A model generated the notes under the pieces. It saw nothing but the letters and a program-made list of their open reading frames with translations, did not search any database and had not been told where the DNA came from. A stretch of DNA of 64,000 nucleotides, taken from contig NZ_CALTTY010000006.1 in NCBI RefSeq assembly GCF_943912385.1, positions 32,610 to 96,609 on the forward strand. Reading direction: 5' to 3'. Position numbers and translations under genes: made by a program. Source of the DNA: an uncultured Anaerococcus sp. (GTDB lineage Bacteria > Bacillota > Clostridia > Tissierellales > Peptoniphilaceae). Positions 8,884 through 16,859 of the stretch are shown in pieces; within the stretch, counting starts at the first letter, position 1; each line of letters begins with the position of its first letter.

Positions 8884-9621
8884 ATGAATAAAGCAGCTTT
8901 TTTTGATATTGATGGCACTCTTTTTAGAAATTCTCTATTGATTGAACATTTTTTAAAATTAGTAGCAAATGGAATTTTAGATAAAAAAATTTGGACAGAA
9001 GATATAGGGCCCCTATACAGTAATTACGAAAATAGGTTAGGGGCCTATGAAGAATACCTTGAAGAATCAGCCCTGGCCTACCAAAGGGCTATGAAGGGTT
9101 TAGATAGAGAAGTAATAGACAAGTATGCCCAAATTGTTCTTAAGGAAAATAAAAATAAAGTTTATAATTTCACTAAAAAAGCCGTGAAAAAACATATTGA
9201 AGAAGGCTACCTTGTATTCTTTATATCAGGCTCTCCCGACTTTTTAGTATATGATTTTTCTAAGCTATATGGGGCGACAGGTTCTATATCTACAGAGTAT
9301 ATTTTTGATGAAAACAATAAATTTTCCGGTAAAGTATTACCTATGTGGGATGGCGAAAGCAAATTTTCTGCAGTATTAAAACTTAAGAATCAATATGAGA
9401 TAAATCTAGATAAATCTTTTGCGTACGGGGATACTAACGGTGATATCACTATGTTTGAGCTAGTAGGAAATCCTCACGCTATTAATCCGTCCTTTGAGCT
9501 TATTGATAAGTTATATAAAGATAAAGATTTGAGAGAAAAATCTATTATAGATATTGAAAGGAAAGATGTAAACTATAGTTTTGCACTTAAGCAATTAAAG
9601 GTAGGATTTGCAAAATTCTAA
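8884..9621 (+). CDS. HAD-IB family phosphatase (SerB/PGPase-like hydrolase)
   Basis: The ATG at 8884 gives MNKAAFFDIDGTLF, with the nucleophile D8 and acid/base D10 of motif I at the expected place; an in-frame extension upstream would run through the previous gene and is rejected. Motif II lies in FFISGSPDF and motif III/IV in YGDTNGDI near residue 200. These fit HAD subfamily IB, which includes phosphoserine phosphatase and 1-acyl-glycerol-3-phosphate or CTP-pathway phosphatases. The substrate cannot be assigned from sequence. A GGAAAG ribosome binding site lies upstream, inside the end of the membrane protein gene. Confidence 0.85.
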   Translation: MNKAAFFDIDGTLFRNSLLIEHFLKLVANGILDKKIWTEDIGPLYSNYENRLGAYEEYLEESALAYQRAMKGLDREVIDKYAQIVLKENKNKVYNFTKKAVKKHIEEGYLVFFISGSPDFLVYDFSKLYGATGSISTEYIFDENNKFSGKVLPMWDGESKFSAVLKLKNQYEINLDKSFAYGDTNGDITMFELVGNPHAINPSFELIDKLYKDKDLREKSIIDIERKDVNYSFALKQLKVGFAKF

Positions 9622-9659
9622 AATATTTTTAATGAATTTTTTTAAGAAATCATCTTTTT

Positions 9660-9735
9660 AAAAAGCTAAACCATCATGGGAATATTCATTAATTAAAGAT
9701 TAGTGAATATTTTTACAGTCAATTTAGCTTTTTTT
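9660..9735 (+). terminator. nested double-hairpin terminator or structured 3' element
   Basis: An outer 11-bp perfect stem (AAAAAGCTAAA at 9660-9670 with TTTAGCTTTTT at 9723-9733) encloses an inner 11-bp stem (AATATTCATTA at 9681-9691 with TAGTGAATATT at 9701-9711, one G-U pair). The outer right arm merges with a T run. It closes the HAD transcript but is larger than an ordinary terminator, so a small RNA or an antitermination structure is possible. Confidence 0.6.
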
Positions 9736-9777
9736 ACTTTTTTTGAAAATATATCTAAATAAAAGACTTTGTTTTTA

Positions 9778-9786
9778 TGTTAAAAT
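9778..9786 (+). promoter_or_regulatory. extended -10 promoter candidate upstream of 9805 gene
   Basis: TGTTAAAAT matches the extended -10 pattern (TGn plus TAAAAT) 18 bases before the ATG at 9805, immediately after the double hairpin. No convincing -35 is present. Confidence 0.45.
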
Positions 9787-9804
9787 AGTAGTCGAGGTAG
9801 AATA

Positions 9805-10518
9805 ATGAAGACAGAATTAAGGAAGTCAATTCCAGTAATTGAAAAACTTGAATATAATTATTTAGTAGATGAAGATGTATACTCTTTGAATACCCTTATG
9901 TCTTTGTTATACGACCAGAATTTTATTAATTTTTCTAAGCAAACTTACTATGCAAAGGAGTATTGTTTTAGAAATTTAAAGAAATATTTTTGGAACTTAG
10001 TTGATATTGATGAAATAATCAATAGCCTTAGTAGAAATATTGGATATGACATAGATAGGTATGAATATCTTATTTCAATTAAAGCCCAATTTAGGGCTAA
10101 AAGATCAAAGAAAGCGGTTGATAGGCTGGAACTTTTGATGATTGAAAATCTTGGGATAAATTTCCTACTAGATGAGTCTAATGTCTATTATAAAAGGGAT
10201 GATAAGAGAATATATAAGCTTGGATCTACTATGAAAGATGCAATATTTTCTGATAGAAAACTTGTATCGAAGCTTAGGGAAGACTTATTTCATTTTTCTG
10301 ACTTATGTTTAAGAAAGAAAATTTATGAAATAGACATGTTAACCCACAAGCAGTTAACATTTAATACAGAAAGTATTTTCACAGAAGATATAACAACAAA
10401 ACAAACTCAAAAAATATATGAAAAAACAATTAGCTACCTATCAAGATCTATTCTTGATATTTACGCTGAGTATTATTATAGGGGTTTGATTAGAGAAGTA
10501 TTTGAAAGGTATCAATAG
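9805..10518 (+). CDS. uncharacterised 237-aa protein ahead of the ruv operon
   Basis: The protein is soluble, charged, rich in tyrosine, lysine and leucine, and looks largely helical, with no signal peptide, membrane span or metal-binding cysteine cluster. GAGGTAG upstream is an adequate ribosome binding site. It is transcribed from its own probable promoter and ends in a terminator-like hairpin that precedes ruvC by a few bases. I recognise no family. Location alone does not justify a recombination role. Confidence 0.65.
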   Translation: MKTELRKSIPVIEKLEYNYLVDEDVYSLNTLMSLLYDQNFINFSKQTYYAKEYCFRNLKKYFWNLVDIDEIINSLSRNIGYDIDRYEYLISIKAQFRAKRSKKAVDRLELLMIENLGINFLLDESNVYYKRDDKRIYKLGSTMKDAIFSDRKLVSKLREDLFHFSDLCLRKKIYEIDMLTHKQLTFNTESIFTEDITTKQTQKIYEKTISYLSRSILDIYAEYYYRGLIREVFERYQ

Positions 10519-10542
10519 GGCTAGGATAGCCCTTTTTATTTT
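10517..10542 (+). terminator. hairpin with T run between the 237-aa gene and ruvC
   Basis: A 7-bp perfect stem (AGGGCTA / TAGCCCT) with a GGA loop is followed by TTTTATTTT. The left arm overlaps the upstream stop codon, and the ruvC ATG lies 4 bases after the T-rich tail. Confidence 0.7.
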
Positions 10543-10545
10543 GTT

Positions 10546-11040
10546 ATGATAGTATTGGGAATAGACCCAGGCATAGCCATAATGGGCTATGGAGTGGTTG
10601 AATTTAAAGCAAATAAGGTTAAAGTATTAGAAAACGGTGTTGTTACAACATCTTCTAAGACTAGAACACCAGAAAGATTGAAAATTTTATATGATAATCT
10701 AGATAAGATTATTAAAGAATATAAGCCAGACGAATGTGCTATTGAAGAGCTTTTCTTCAATCAAAATGTAAAAACAGCTATAAAAGTAGGGCATGCAAGG
10801 GGAGTTCAGGTCTTATGTGCAGAGGCTAATAATCTTGATATATATGAGTATACACCCCTTCAGATAAAGCAGGCTATTACAGGTTATGGAAGAGCTAGTA
10901 AACAACAAATGCAGCTTACAATTACGACACTCTTAAACTTAAAGAAAGTTCCGAAACCTGATGATGCAGCTGATGCACTGTCAGTGGCCTTATGCCATGT
11001 TTTAAGCCAGAGATTTAAAGAACAGTATAGGATGAACTAA
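10546..11040 (+). CDS. ruvC: Holliday junction resolvase RuvC
   Basis: RuvC is the endonuclease that cuts Holliday junctions delivered by RuvAB. The protein starts MIVLGIDPG, so the ATG at 10546 is fixed by the family. Catalytic acidic residues are visible at D7, E67 (in AIEELFF), D140 and D143 (KPDDAADAL). The length of 164 residues is normal. No ribosome binding site can be seen, because the upstream sequence is a terminator-like hairpin and a T-rich tail. The gene overlaps ruvA by one base. Confidence 0.96.
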   Translation: MIVLGIDPGIAIMGYGVVEFKANKVKVLENGVVTTSSKTRTPERLKILYDNLDKIIKEYKPDECAIEELFFNQNVKTAIKVGHARGVQVLCAEANNLDIYEYTPLQIKQAITGYGRASKQQMQLTITTLLNLKKVPKPDDAADALSVALCHVLSQRFKEQYRMN

Positions 11041-11630
11041 TGATTTCATACATAAAAGGTGATATTAAGGCTATAAGTGATGATGGATTTATTATTGAAA
11101 ATAATGATATAGGTTATTTCATAAATTCTACCCTCACAAGCCTTGCAAACTTACAAGTAAATAACGAGTACAAAATCTATACTTCTATGCAAGTTAGGGA
11201 AGATGATATTTCTATATATGGGTTTTATTCTAAAGAAGAACTTGAAATGTTTTTACTTCTTATATTAGTTTCTTCGATAGGGCCGAAGATAGCCCTAGGG
11301 ATGCTATCATCGATAAGCGCTGATGAGATTAAGCTTGCCATAGTAAATAACGATATAAATACCCTTACTAAGGCCAAGGGGGTAGGAAAAAAGACCGCCT
11401 CTAGGATTGTTCTAGAATTAATAGACAAGGTCAAGAAGATGGCTATTCCAGATATTAAAAAGTCAGAACCTAATATAGATAAAGAAAATGATAATATAGC
11501 TGTAGCTAGTGAAGCTCTTAAAAATCTTGGTTATATGGATAATGATATTTCTAGGGTCTTGGGAGAATTAAGACATAATGACCTAAGCCTAGAAGAACTA
11601 ATAAAAGAAAGTCTTAAAAGACTTATTTAG
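11040..11630 (+). CDS. ruvA: Holliday junction branch migration protein RuvA
   Basis: RuvA tetramers hold the four-way junction for the RuvB motors. The N-terminal OB domain (MISYIKGDI at the start) is followed by helix-hairpin-helix motifs (SIGPKIALGML, then KGVGKKTASRIVLEL) and a C-terminal domain III that contacts RuvB (DISRVLGEL region). At 196 residues it is full length. Its ATG shares one base with the ruvC stop, and ruvB follows after 12 bases, so ruvCAB form one unit. Confidence 0.96.
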   Translation: MISYIKGDIKAISDDGFIIENNDIGYFINSTLTSLANLQVNNEYKIYTSMQVREDDISIYGFYSKEELEMFLLLILVSSIGPKIALGMLSSISADEIKLAIVNNDINTLTKAKGVGKKTASRIVLELIDKVKKMAIPDIKKSEPNIDKENDNIAVASEALKNLGYMDNDISRVLGELRHNDLSLEELIKESLKRLI

Positions 11631-11642
11631 GTGGATAGATAA

Positions 11643-12650
11643 ATGTTTGACGAAAATCAAAGAATCGTTGGTTCAAATGAACAAATTGAAGATTTAAGAG
11701 GAGAAAATTCAATAAGGCCTAGGTGGCTAAAAGATTATATTGGCCAAGATAAGGCTAAGGAAAAGTTAGACATATTTATCAAGTCATCTCTGACTAGGGA
11801 AGAACCCTTAGACCACGTTCTTTTACAAGGCCCTCCCGGCCTTGGAAAGACTACCCTATCTACTATTATCGCTAATGAGTTAGGGGTAAACTTAAGAGTT
11901 ACAAGTGGTCCTGCCATAGAAAGACCGTCAGATCTTGCCAGTATACTAACAAACCTTGCTGAAGGAGATGTTTTATTTATTGATGAAATTCACAGGATAA
12001 ATAGGTCTGTAGAAGAAATTCTCTACTCTGCCATGGAAGATTATGTCTTAGATATTATTGTAGGCAAGGGTCCAAATGCTCAGTCAATTAGAATTGACCT
12101 TGAAAAGTTTACATTAATAGGGGCGACTACCAGGGCAGGCATGCTTTCAGCTCCTTTAAGAGATAGGTTTGGTGTCTTATTATCATTAAATTTATATGAT
12201 AGCAAGGATTTAACTACCATAGTAAAAAGATCTGCTGGAATTCTAGAAATACCGATTGAAGATGAGGGAGCAGTAGAAATTGCAAAAAGGTCTAGGGGAA
12301 CACCTAGAATTGCTAATAGACTCTTAAAGAGGGTAAGAGACTATGCAATTGTGAGGGCTAATGACAAGATAGACTACGAGACCAGCAAGAAGGGTCTTGA
12401 GCTTCTAGAAATAGACCCCATGGGGCTTGATAATATGGATAAAAAGATAATATATACCATGTATGAGAACTTCAATGGTGGTCCAGTTGGTATAGATACA
12501 ATAGCAGCCTCAACTGGCATAGAAAATGTAACCATAGAAGATGTATATGAACCTTACCTCTTACAAATTGGTTTTATCTCAAGAACACCGAGGGGGAGGG
12601 TTTTAACTAGAAAAGCCTACGAGCACTATGGCTTAAAATATGAGGAATAA
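11643..12650 (+). CDS. ruvB: Holliday junction ATP-dependent DNA helicase RuvB
   Basis: RuvB is the hexameric AAA+ motor of branch migration. Walker A GPPGLGKTT lies at 63-71, Walker B with DEIH at 114-117, and sensor/arginine-finger regions GATTRAG and PLRDRF follow. The C-terminal winged helix ends in RTPRGRVLTRKA. At 335 residues it is complete. A GGTGGAT ribosome binding site precedes the ATG. The stop directly abuts the queA start, as in the ruvB-queA-tgt order of many Firmicutes. Confidence 0.97.
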   Translation: MFDENQRIVGSNEQIEDLRGENSIRPRWLKDYIGQDKAKEKLDIFIKSSLTREEPLDHVLLQGPPGLGKTTLSTIIANELGVNLRVTSGPAIERPSDLASILTNLAEGDVLFIDEIHRINRSVEEILYSAMEDYVLDIIVGKGPNAQSIRIDLEKFTLIGATTRAGMLSAPLRDRFGVLLSLNLYDSKDLTTIVKRSAGILEIPIEDEGAVEIAKRSRGTPRIANRLLKRVRDYAIVRANDKIDYETSKKGLELLEIDPMGLDNMDKKIIYTMYENFNGGPVGIDTIAASTGIENVTIEDVYEPYLLQIGFISRTPRGRVLTRKAYEHYGLKYEE

Positions 12651-13673
12651 ATGAAAACAAGCGATTTTGACTATAATTTACCAGAAGAATTAATTGCCCA
12701 ACATCCTAGTTCAAAAAGAGATGGAGCCAGGATGATGGTTTTAGATAAAGATACAGGAAAAAGCGAAGATAAGCACTTTTATGACCTTATAAGGTATTTA
12801 AAAGCAGGTGATGTACTTGTTATGAATGATACAAGGGTCATCCCAGCAAGACTTTTCGGTCATAGGCCAGGAAAAGAAGAAAAAATAGAAGTCTTTTTAT
12901 TAAACAACACCGAAGAGAAGATATGGGAAGTTCTTGTTAGACCGGGTAAAAAGATGAAAATAGGTACTGAGGTAGTATTTTCTGATGACTTATCTTGCAA
13001 GGTTACAGATATAAAGGACGACGGAAATAGACTTGTAGAATTTTACTTCGAGGGGATATTTAATGAAATCTTAGATACTCTTGGTAATATGCCGCTTCCT
13101 CCTTATATCAAGGAAAGTTTAAAAGATAAGGAAGAATACCAGACAGTATATTCTAAAAATCCCGGGTCTGTTGCAGCTCCAACAGCTGGATTACATTTTA
13201 CTGAAGACCAACTTAAGGAAATAGAAAACAAAGGTGTTAAACTATCTTATTTGACCCTAAATGTCGGTTTAGGTACATTTAGGCCGGTAAATGAAGATGA
13301 GATTGCAGACCATAAAATGCACTCTGAATTTTACACCCTGTCTGAGGATACCGCTCGAATTATAAACGAGGCAAAAAAAGATGGGAGAAGAGTCATAGCT
13401 GTAGGAACTACATCTATTAGGACCCTAGAATCAGTTTATAAGAAAAATGGAAAAATTTGTGCTGACTCTGGTTGGACAAATATTTTTATCTACCCAGGAT
13501 TTGAATTTAAAATAGTAGATGCAATTATAACGAACTTCCACCTCCCAAAGTCGACGCTGATTATGCTCATAGCAGCCTTTACAAGCAAGGATATAATTTT
13601 AAGAGCATATAAAGAAGCTGTCAAAAAGAAATACAGGTTTTTCTCCTTTGGGGATTGTATGTTTATAAAATAG
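12651..13673 (+). CDS. queA: S-adenosylmethionine:tRNA ribosyltransferase-isomerase QueA
   Basis: QueA transfers ribose from SAM to preQ1-modified tRNA, making epoxyqueuosine. The N-terminus SDFDYNLPEELIAQHP and the motifs MNDTRVIPARL, SVAAPTAGLHFT and IITNFHLPKSTLIML are diagnostic. The 340-residue length is standard. It begins at the base after the ruvB stop and is followed by tgt, the preceding step of queuosine synthesis. No preQ1 synthesis genes (queCDEF) are in the window, so the base may be salvaged or made elsewhere. Confidence 0.97.
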   Translation: MKTSDFDYNLPEELIAQHPSSKRDGARMMVLDKDTGKSEDKHFYDLIRYLKAGDVLVMNDTRVIPARLFGHRPGKEEKIEVFLLNNTEEKIWEVLVRPGKKMKIGTEVVFSDDLSCKVTDIKDDGNRLVEFYFEGIFNEILDTLGNMPLPPYIKESLKDKEEYQTVYSKNPGSVAAPTAGLHFTEDQLKEIENKGVKLSYLTLNVGLGTFRPVNEDEIADHKMHSEFYTLSEDTARIINEAKKDGRRVIAVGTTSIRTLESVYKKNGKICADSGWTNIFIYPGFEFKIVDAIITNFHLPKSTLIMLIAAFTSKDIILRAYKEAVKKKYRFFSFGDCMFIK

Positions 13674-13681
13674 GAGGACAG

Positions 13682-14800
13682 ATGGCCTTAAAATATGAAT
13701 TGATAAAAAAAGATAAATACTCAAATGCAAGGGTAGGGGTAATCCACACTGCTCACGGTGATATTCCAACACCAATTTTTATGCCAGTAGGTACTCTTGC
13801 AACTGTTAAGACAATGACTGTAGATGATTTAAAAGAGATGGAAGCTAAGATAATTCTTGGAAATACCTACCATCTCTATTTAAAGCCAGGTATGGATATA
13901 ATGGAAAAAGCAGGTGGCCTTCATAAATTCATGAACTGGGATGGTCCAATTCTAACTGATTCAGGAGGTTTCCAGGTATTTTCTTTAGCTGACAATAGAA
14001 AAATAAGTGAAGAAGGAGTTATGTTTAGGTCTCATATAGATGGGTCGAAGCACTTTTTTACCCCTGAAAAAGCTATAGAAATACAAAATACTATTCATTC
14101 AGATATAATGATGAGTTTTGATGAGTGTGTAGACGCTCGTGCAGACTATGATTATGTTAAAAATTCCATGGAAAGAACACTTAGATGGGCAAAAAGAGGC
14201 CTAGACTATCATAAGGAAAACTCTTATAAAGATCAGTCTTTGTTTGGTATAGTTCAAGGTGGATTATTTAAAGATTTAAGAGAGAAATCTGCCAAAGAAA
14301 CTGTGGCCATGGATTTTGATGGCTACTCAATTGGTGGCTTGTCTGTTGGGGAAAGTAAGGAAGAGATGATTGATATCCTCAATTATACAACTCCACTTTT
14401 ACCTGAAGATAAGCCAAGGTACAATATGGGTGTTGGGACACCTGATTATCTTTTCGAATCTTTTGAGGCTGGAGTTGACATGGCAGACTGTGTACTACCA
14501 ACAAGGATAGCAAGAAATGGTACAGCCTTAACATCTGAAGGAAGACTTGTAGTAAAAAATGCAAGTTTCAAGGATGACTTTTCAAAACTTGATCCAGAAT
14601 GTGATTGCTATACATGTAAAAATCACTCTAGAGCTTACCTAAGACATCTTTTAAATACAAGAGAGATTCTAGGGGCAAGGCTGTTAACCTACCACAACCT
14701 ATATTTCTTATTAAAGATGTGTGAAAACATCAGGGAAGCAATAATGAATGACTCTTTCCTAGATTACAAGAGAGAATTTTACGAAAAATATGGTTACTGA
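13682..14800 (+). CDS. tgt: queuine/preQ1 tRNA-guanine transglycosylase
   Basis: Tgt exchanges guanine 34 of Asp, Asn, His and Tyr tRNAs for preQ1. The ATG at 13682 is chosen because AGGAGG lies 6 bases upstream; the in-frame extension back into queA lacks support. The active-site region TDSGGFQVF, the GGLSVGE motif and the zinc site (C-x-C-x2-C then histidine, in CDCYTCKNHSRAYLRH) are intact. The length of 372 residues is normal. The stop overlaps the yajC start by one base. Confidence 0.96.
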   Translation: MALKYELIKKDKYSNARVGVIHTAHGDIPTPIFMPVGTLATVKTMTVDDLKEMEAKIILGNTYHLYLKPGMDIMEKAGGLHKFMNWDGPILTDSGGFQVFSLADNRKISEEGVMFRSHIDGSKHFFTPEKAIEIQNTIHSDIMMSFDECVDARADYDYVKNSMERTLRWAKRGLDYHKENSYKDQSLFGIVQGGLFKDLREKSAKETVAMDFDGYSIGGLSVGESKEEMIDILNYTTPLLPEDKPRYNMGVGTPDYLFESFEAGVDMADCVLPTRIARNGTALTSEGRLVVKNASFKDDFSKLDPECDCYTCKNHSRAYLRHLLNTREILGARLLTYHNLYFLLKMCENIREAIMNDSFLDYKREFYEKYGY

Positions 14801-15060
14801 TGAGATTAGAATATATAATCCTTATTATCCTTGCTATTGAATTTTATTATGAAAACATAAACCAGTATAGAAAGGATAAAAATAAGAACAATTACATCAA
14901 CGACAACTTAGATATTTCTTCGAAAATAATCACTAAGTCAGGTATAATAGGTTACGTTACAGAAATTAATGAAAATGAAATTACAATTGTAAGTGGGAAT
15001 GGAGAAAAACTCTCCCACCTTATAATAGATAAATCGTATATAGAAAACATTTTGGAATAG
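14800..15060 (+). CDS. yajC: YajC-family Sec accessory membrane protein
   Basis: This 86-residue protein has an N-terminal membrane span (about 3-18) and a cytoplasmic beta domain with KIITKSGIIGYVTEI, matching the conserved YajC block (TG-x-GG-x-G-V position, here diverged to KSGIIGYV). YajC associates with SecDF in protein export. Its place right after tgt is the classic one, but secD and secF, which usually follow, are absent. The family assignment rests on pattern and context and is slightly less sure than for neighbours. Confidence 0.75.
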   Translation: MRLEYIILIILAIEFYYENINQYRKDKNKNNYINDNLDISSKIITKSGIIGYVTEINENEITIVSGNGEKLSHLIIDKSYIENILE

Positions 15061-15078
15061 AGGCAGTGGCCTCTTTTT
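15059..15078 (+). terminator. terminator after yajC
   Basis: A 6-bp stem (AGAGGC / GCCTCT) with loop AGTG is followed by TTTT. The left arm starts within the yajC stop codon. It ends the ruvC-yajC unit. Confidence 0.7.
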
Positions 15079-15101
15079 CTTTATATATATTAATATAAGA
15101 G

Positions 15102-15107
15102 TATAAT
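15102..15107 (+). promoter_or_regulatory. probable -10 box for the recJ transcript
   Basis: A perfect TATAAT lies 18 bases before the recJ start and just after a terminator. The -35 region is only TTTATA-like at 16 bases spacing, so the promoter is tentative. Confidence 0.4.
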
Positions 15108-15124
15108 TTACTAGAAAGGTAGAT

Positions 15125-16855
15125 ATGGCAAATTGGTTTATTTATAACAAAAAACAAAACTACATAAACAATTATAAGCTTCCAAAAGTGAACAAACTAG
15201 ATGCTTTAATTTTAGGGAATAGAGATATAATTGAACCTAAAAAAGTGGACATGTTTTTAGAACCGAATCTTGAAAAACTCCATGATCCGTTCTTATTAAA
15301 TGATATGGATGTCGCTGTTGACCTTATAATAGAAACAATGAAAAAAGGTGGAGAGATAAGAATTTTTGGTGACTATGACCAAGACGGTATCGCATCTGTA
15401 ATGACCTTGATGGATGGGCTTTTGTTTTACTATGACAATATTTCTTATGATATACCCCATAGGGTTGACGAAGGCTATGGGATTTCTTCTAAGATGAGTG
15501 AGAAGGCAATAGCTGATGGAGTAAGCCTTGTAATAACATGTGATAACGGAATAACTGGATTTGGCCAAGTCGAAAATTTAAGGGCTAATAATATCAACGT
15601 AATTGTTACAGACCACCATCAAATCCACAGGGAAGAAAATGAAGAACGGATAGAACAGATCCTACCTGACGCCAATGCAGTAATTAACCCAAAAAGGTTA
15701 GACTCAACCTATCCCTTTGACGACTTATGTGGAGCGGGGGTAAGTTTTAAACTAATTCAGGGACTCTACCAAAAACTTGATGGAGATATGTTTTATCTAT
15801 TTTCTCTACTTGAATATGTAGCGATGGGAACAGTATGCGACATCGTATCCCTAACTGATGAAAATAGAATCTTTGTAATAGAGGGACTTAAAAGGTTAAA
15901 TCAAACTGAAAAAATAGGTCTAAAGGCACTCCTTGATGAGGCAGGCTGGGATAAAGAAGTAGATGAATATACGATTGGTTTTATTTTAGGACCCTTGATG
16001 AACTCTACAGGTAGGCTTAGAAGTGCAAAACTTGCTATAGATTTACTAGTTGAAGAAGATATAGATAAGATTTATGAAATGGCAAGAGACTTAGTGGATC
16101 TAAACAATGAACGAAAGAGTATGACTGAAACAGCACTTAAGGAGTGTTTGGAACAAATAGAGGAAAATTCCTATGACAAAGATGATGTGATAGTCATTTA
16201 TGCTCAAGGAATAAATGAGTCTATTTGTGGTATTGTAGCTGGGAGGATTAAGGAAAAATATTACAGGCCTACCATAGTTCTAACAGATTCTAAAGATAAG
16301 ACAATTGCTAAGGGTTCTGGAAGGTCAATACCAGCCTATAACATTTACGAAAATATAAGTCCATTTAGTAAAAATTTAGAATCATTTGGCGGACACCCTA
16401 TGGCCTGTGGCCTATCAATTGAAATAAATAAAATAGAGGATCTTAGAGAAAAACTAAATCAAAATTCAAAGCTTAAGACAAAGGACAAGGAGGAGTCAAT
16501 AAATATTGACACTCAAATTCCTATATCAAAACTATCCTTAGAATTTGCTGAAATGCTTAATAAGTACAAACCCTTTGGAAAAGATAATCCTAAGCCTATA
16601 TTCGCAAATAAGGGTGTAGATATAGCAGCTATTTCTATGATAGGTAAGGATAAAAATACCATGAAGTTATCTATATTCCAAAATGGAATTTATTATAATG
16701 CGATAAAGTTTCAGGCGGAAGATGACTATAAATACTTAAATGAAAAATTTAAGGGAGATATATTAAGAAAGAAAATTGATATAGTTTATTATCCAGACAT
16801 AAATGAATTTAGGGGCAATAAGTCCCTTCAACTAAAAATAATAGATATTAGGTGA
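15125..16855 (+). CDS. recJ: single-stranded-DNA-specific exonuclease RecJ
   Basis: RecJ is a 5'-3' exonuclease acting in recombination and mismatch repair. The DHH-superfamily motifs are clear: DYDQDG (83-88), TCDNG (138-142), DHH (163-165), and the DHHA1 part with SGRSIPAYNIYE and SFGGHPMACGL. At 576 residues it is the short form without the long C-terminal extension of the Bacillus protein. AAAGGTAG is the ribosome binding site. The rel gene follows after 4 bases. Confidence 0.93.
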   Translation: MANWFIYNKKQNYINNYKLPKVNKLDALILGNRDIIEPKKVDMFLEPNLEKLHDPFLLNDMDVAVDLIIETMKKGGEIRIFGDYDQDGIASVMTLMDGLLFYYDNISYDIPHRVDEGYGISSKMSEKAIADGVSLVITCDNGITGFGQVENLRANNINVIVTDHHQIHREENEERIEQILPDANAVINPKRLDSTYPFDDLCGAGVSFKLIQGLYQKLDGDMFYLFSLLEYVAMGTVCDIVSLTDENRIFVIEGLKRLNQTEKIGLKALLDEAGWDKEVDEYTIGFILGPLMNSTGRLRSAKLAIDLLVEEDIDKIYEMARDLVDLNNERKSMTETALKECLEQIEENSYDKDDVIVIYAQGINESICGIVAGRIKEKYYRPTIVLTDSKDKTIAKGSGRSIPAYNIYENISPFSKNLESFGGHPMACGLSIEINKIEDLREKLNQNSKLKTKDKEESINIDTQIPISKLSLEFAEMLNKYKPFGKDNPKPIFANKGVDIAAISMIGKDKNTMKLSIFQNGIYYNAIKFQAEDDYKYLNEKFKGDILRKKIDIVYYPDINEFRGNKSLQLKIIDIR

Positions 16856-16859
16856 TAGT

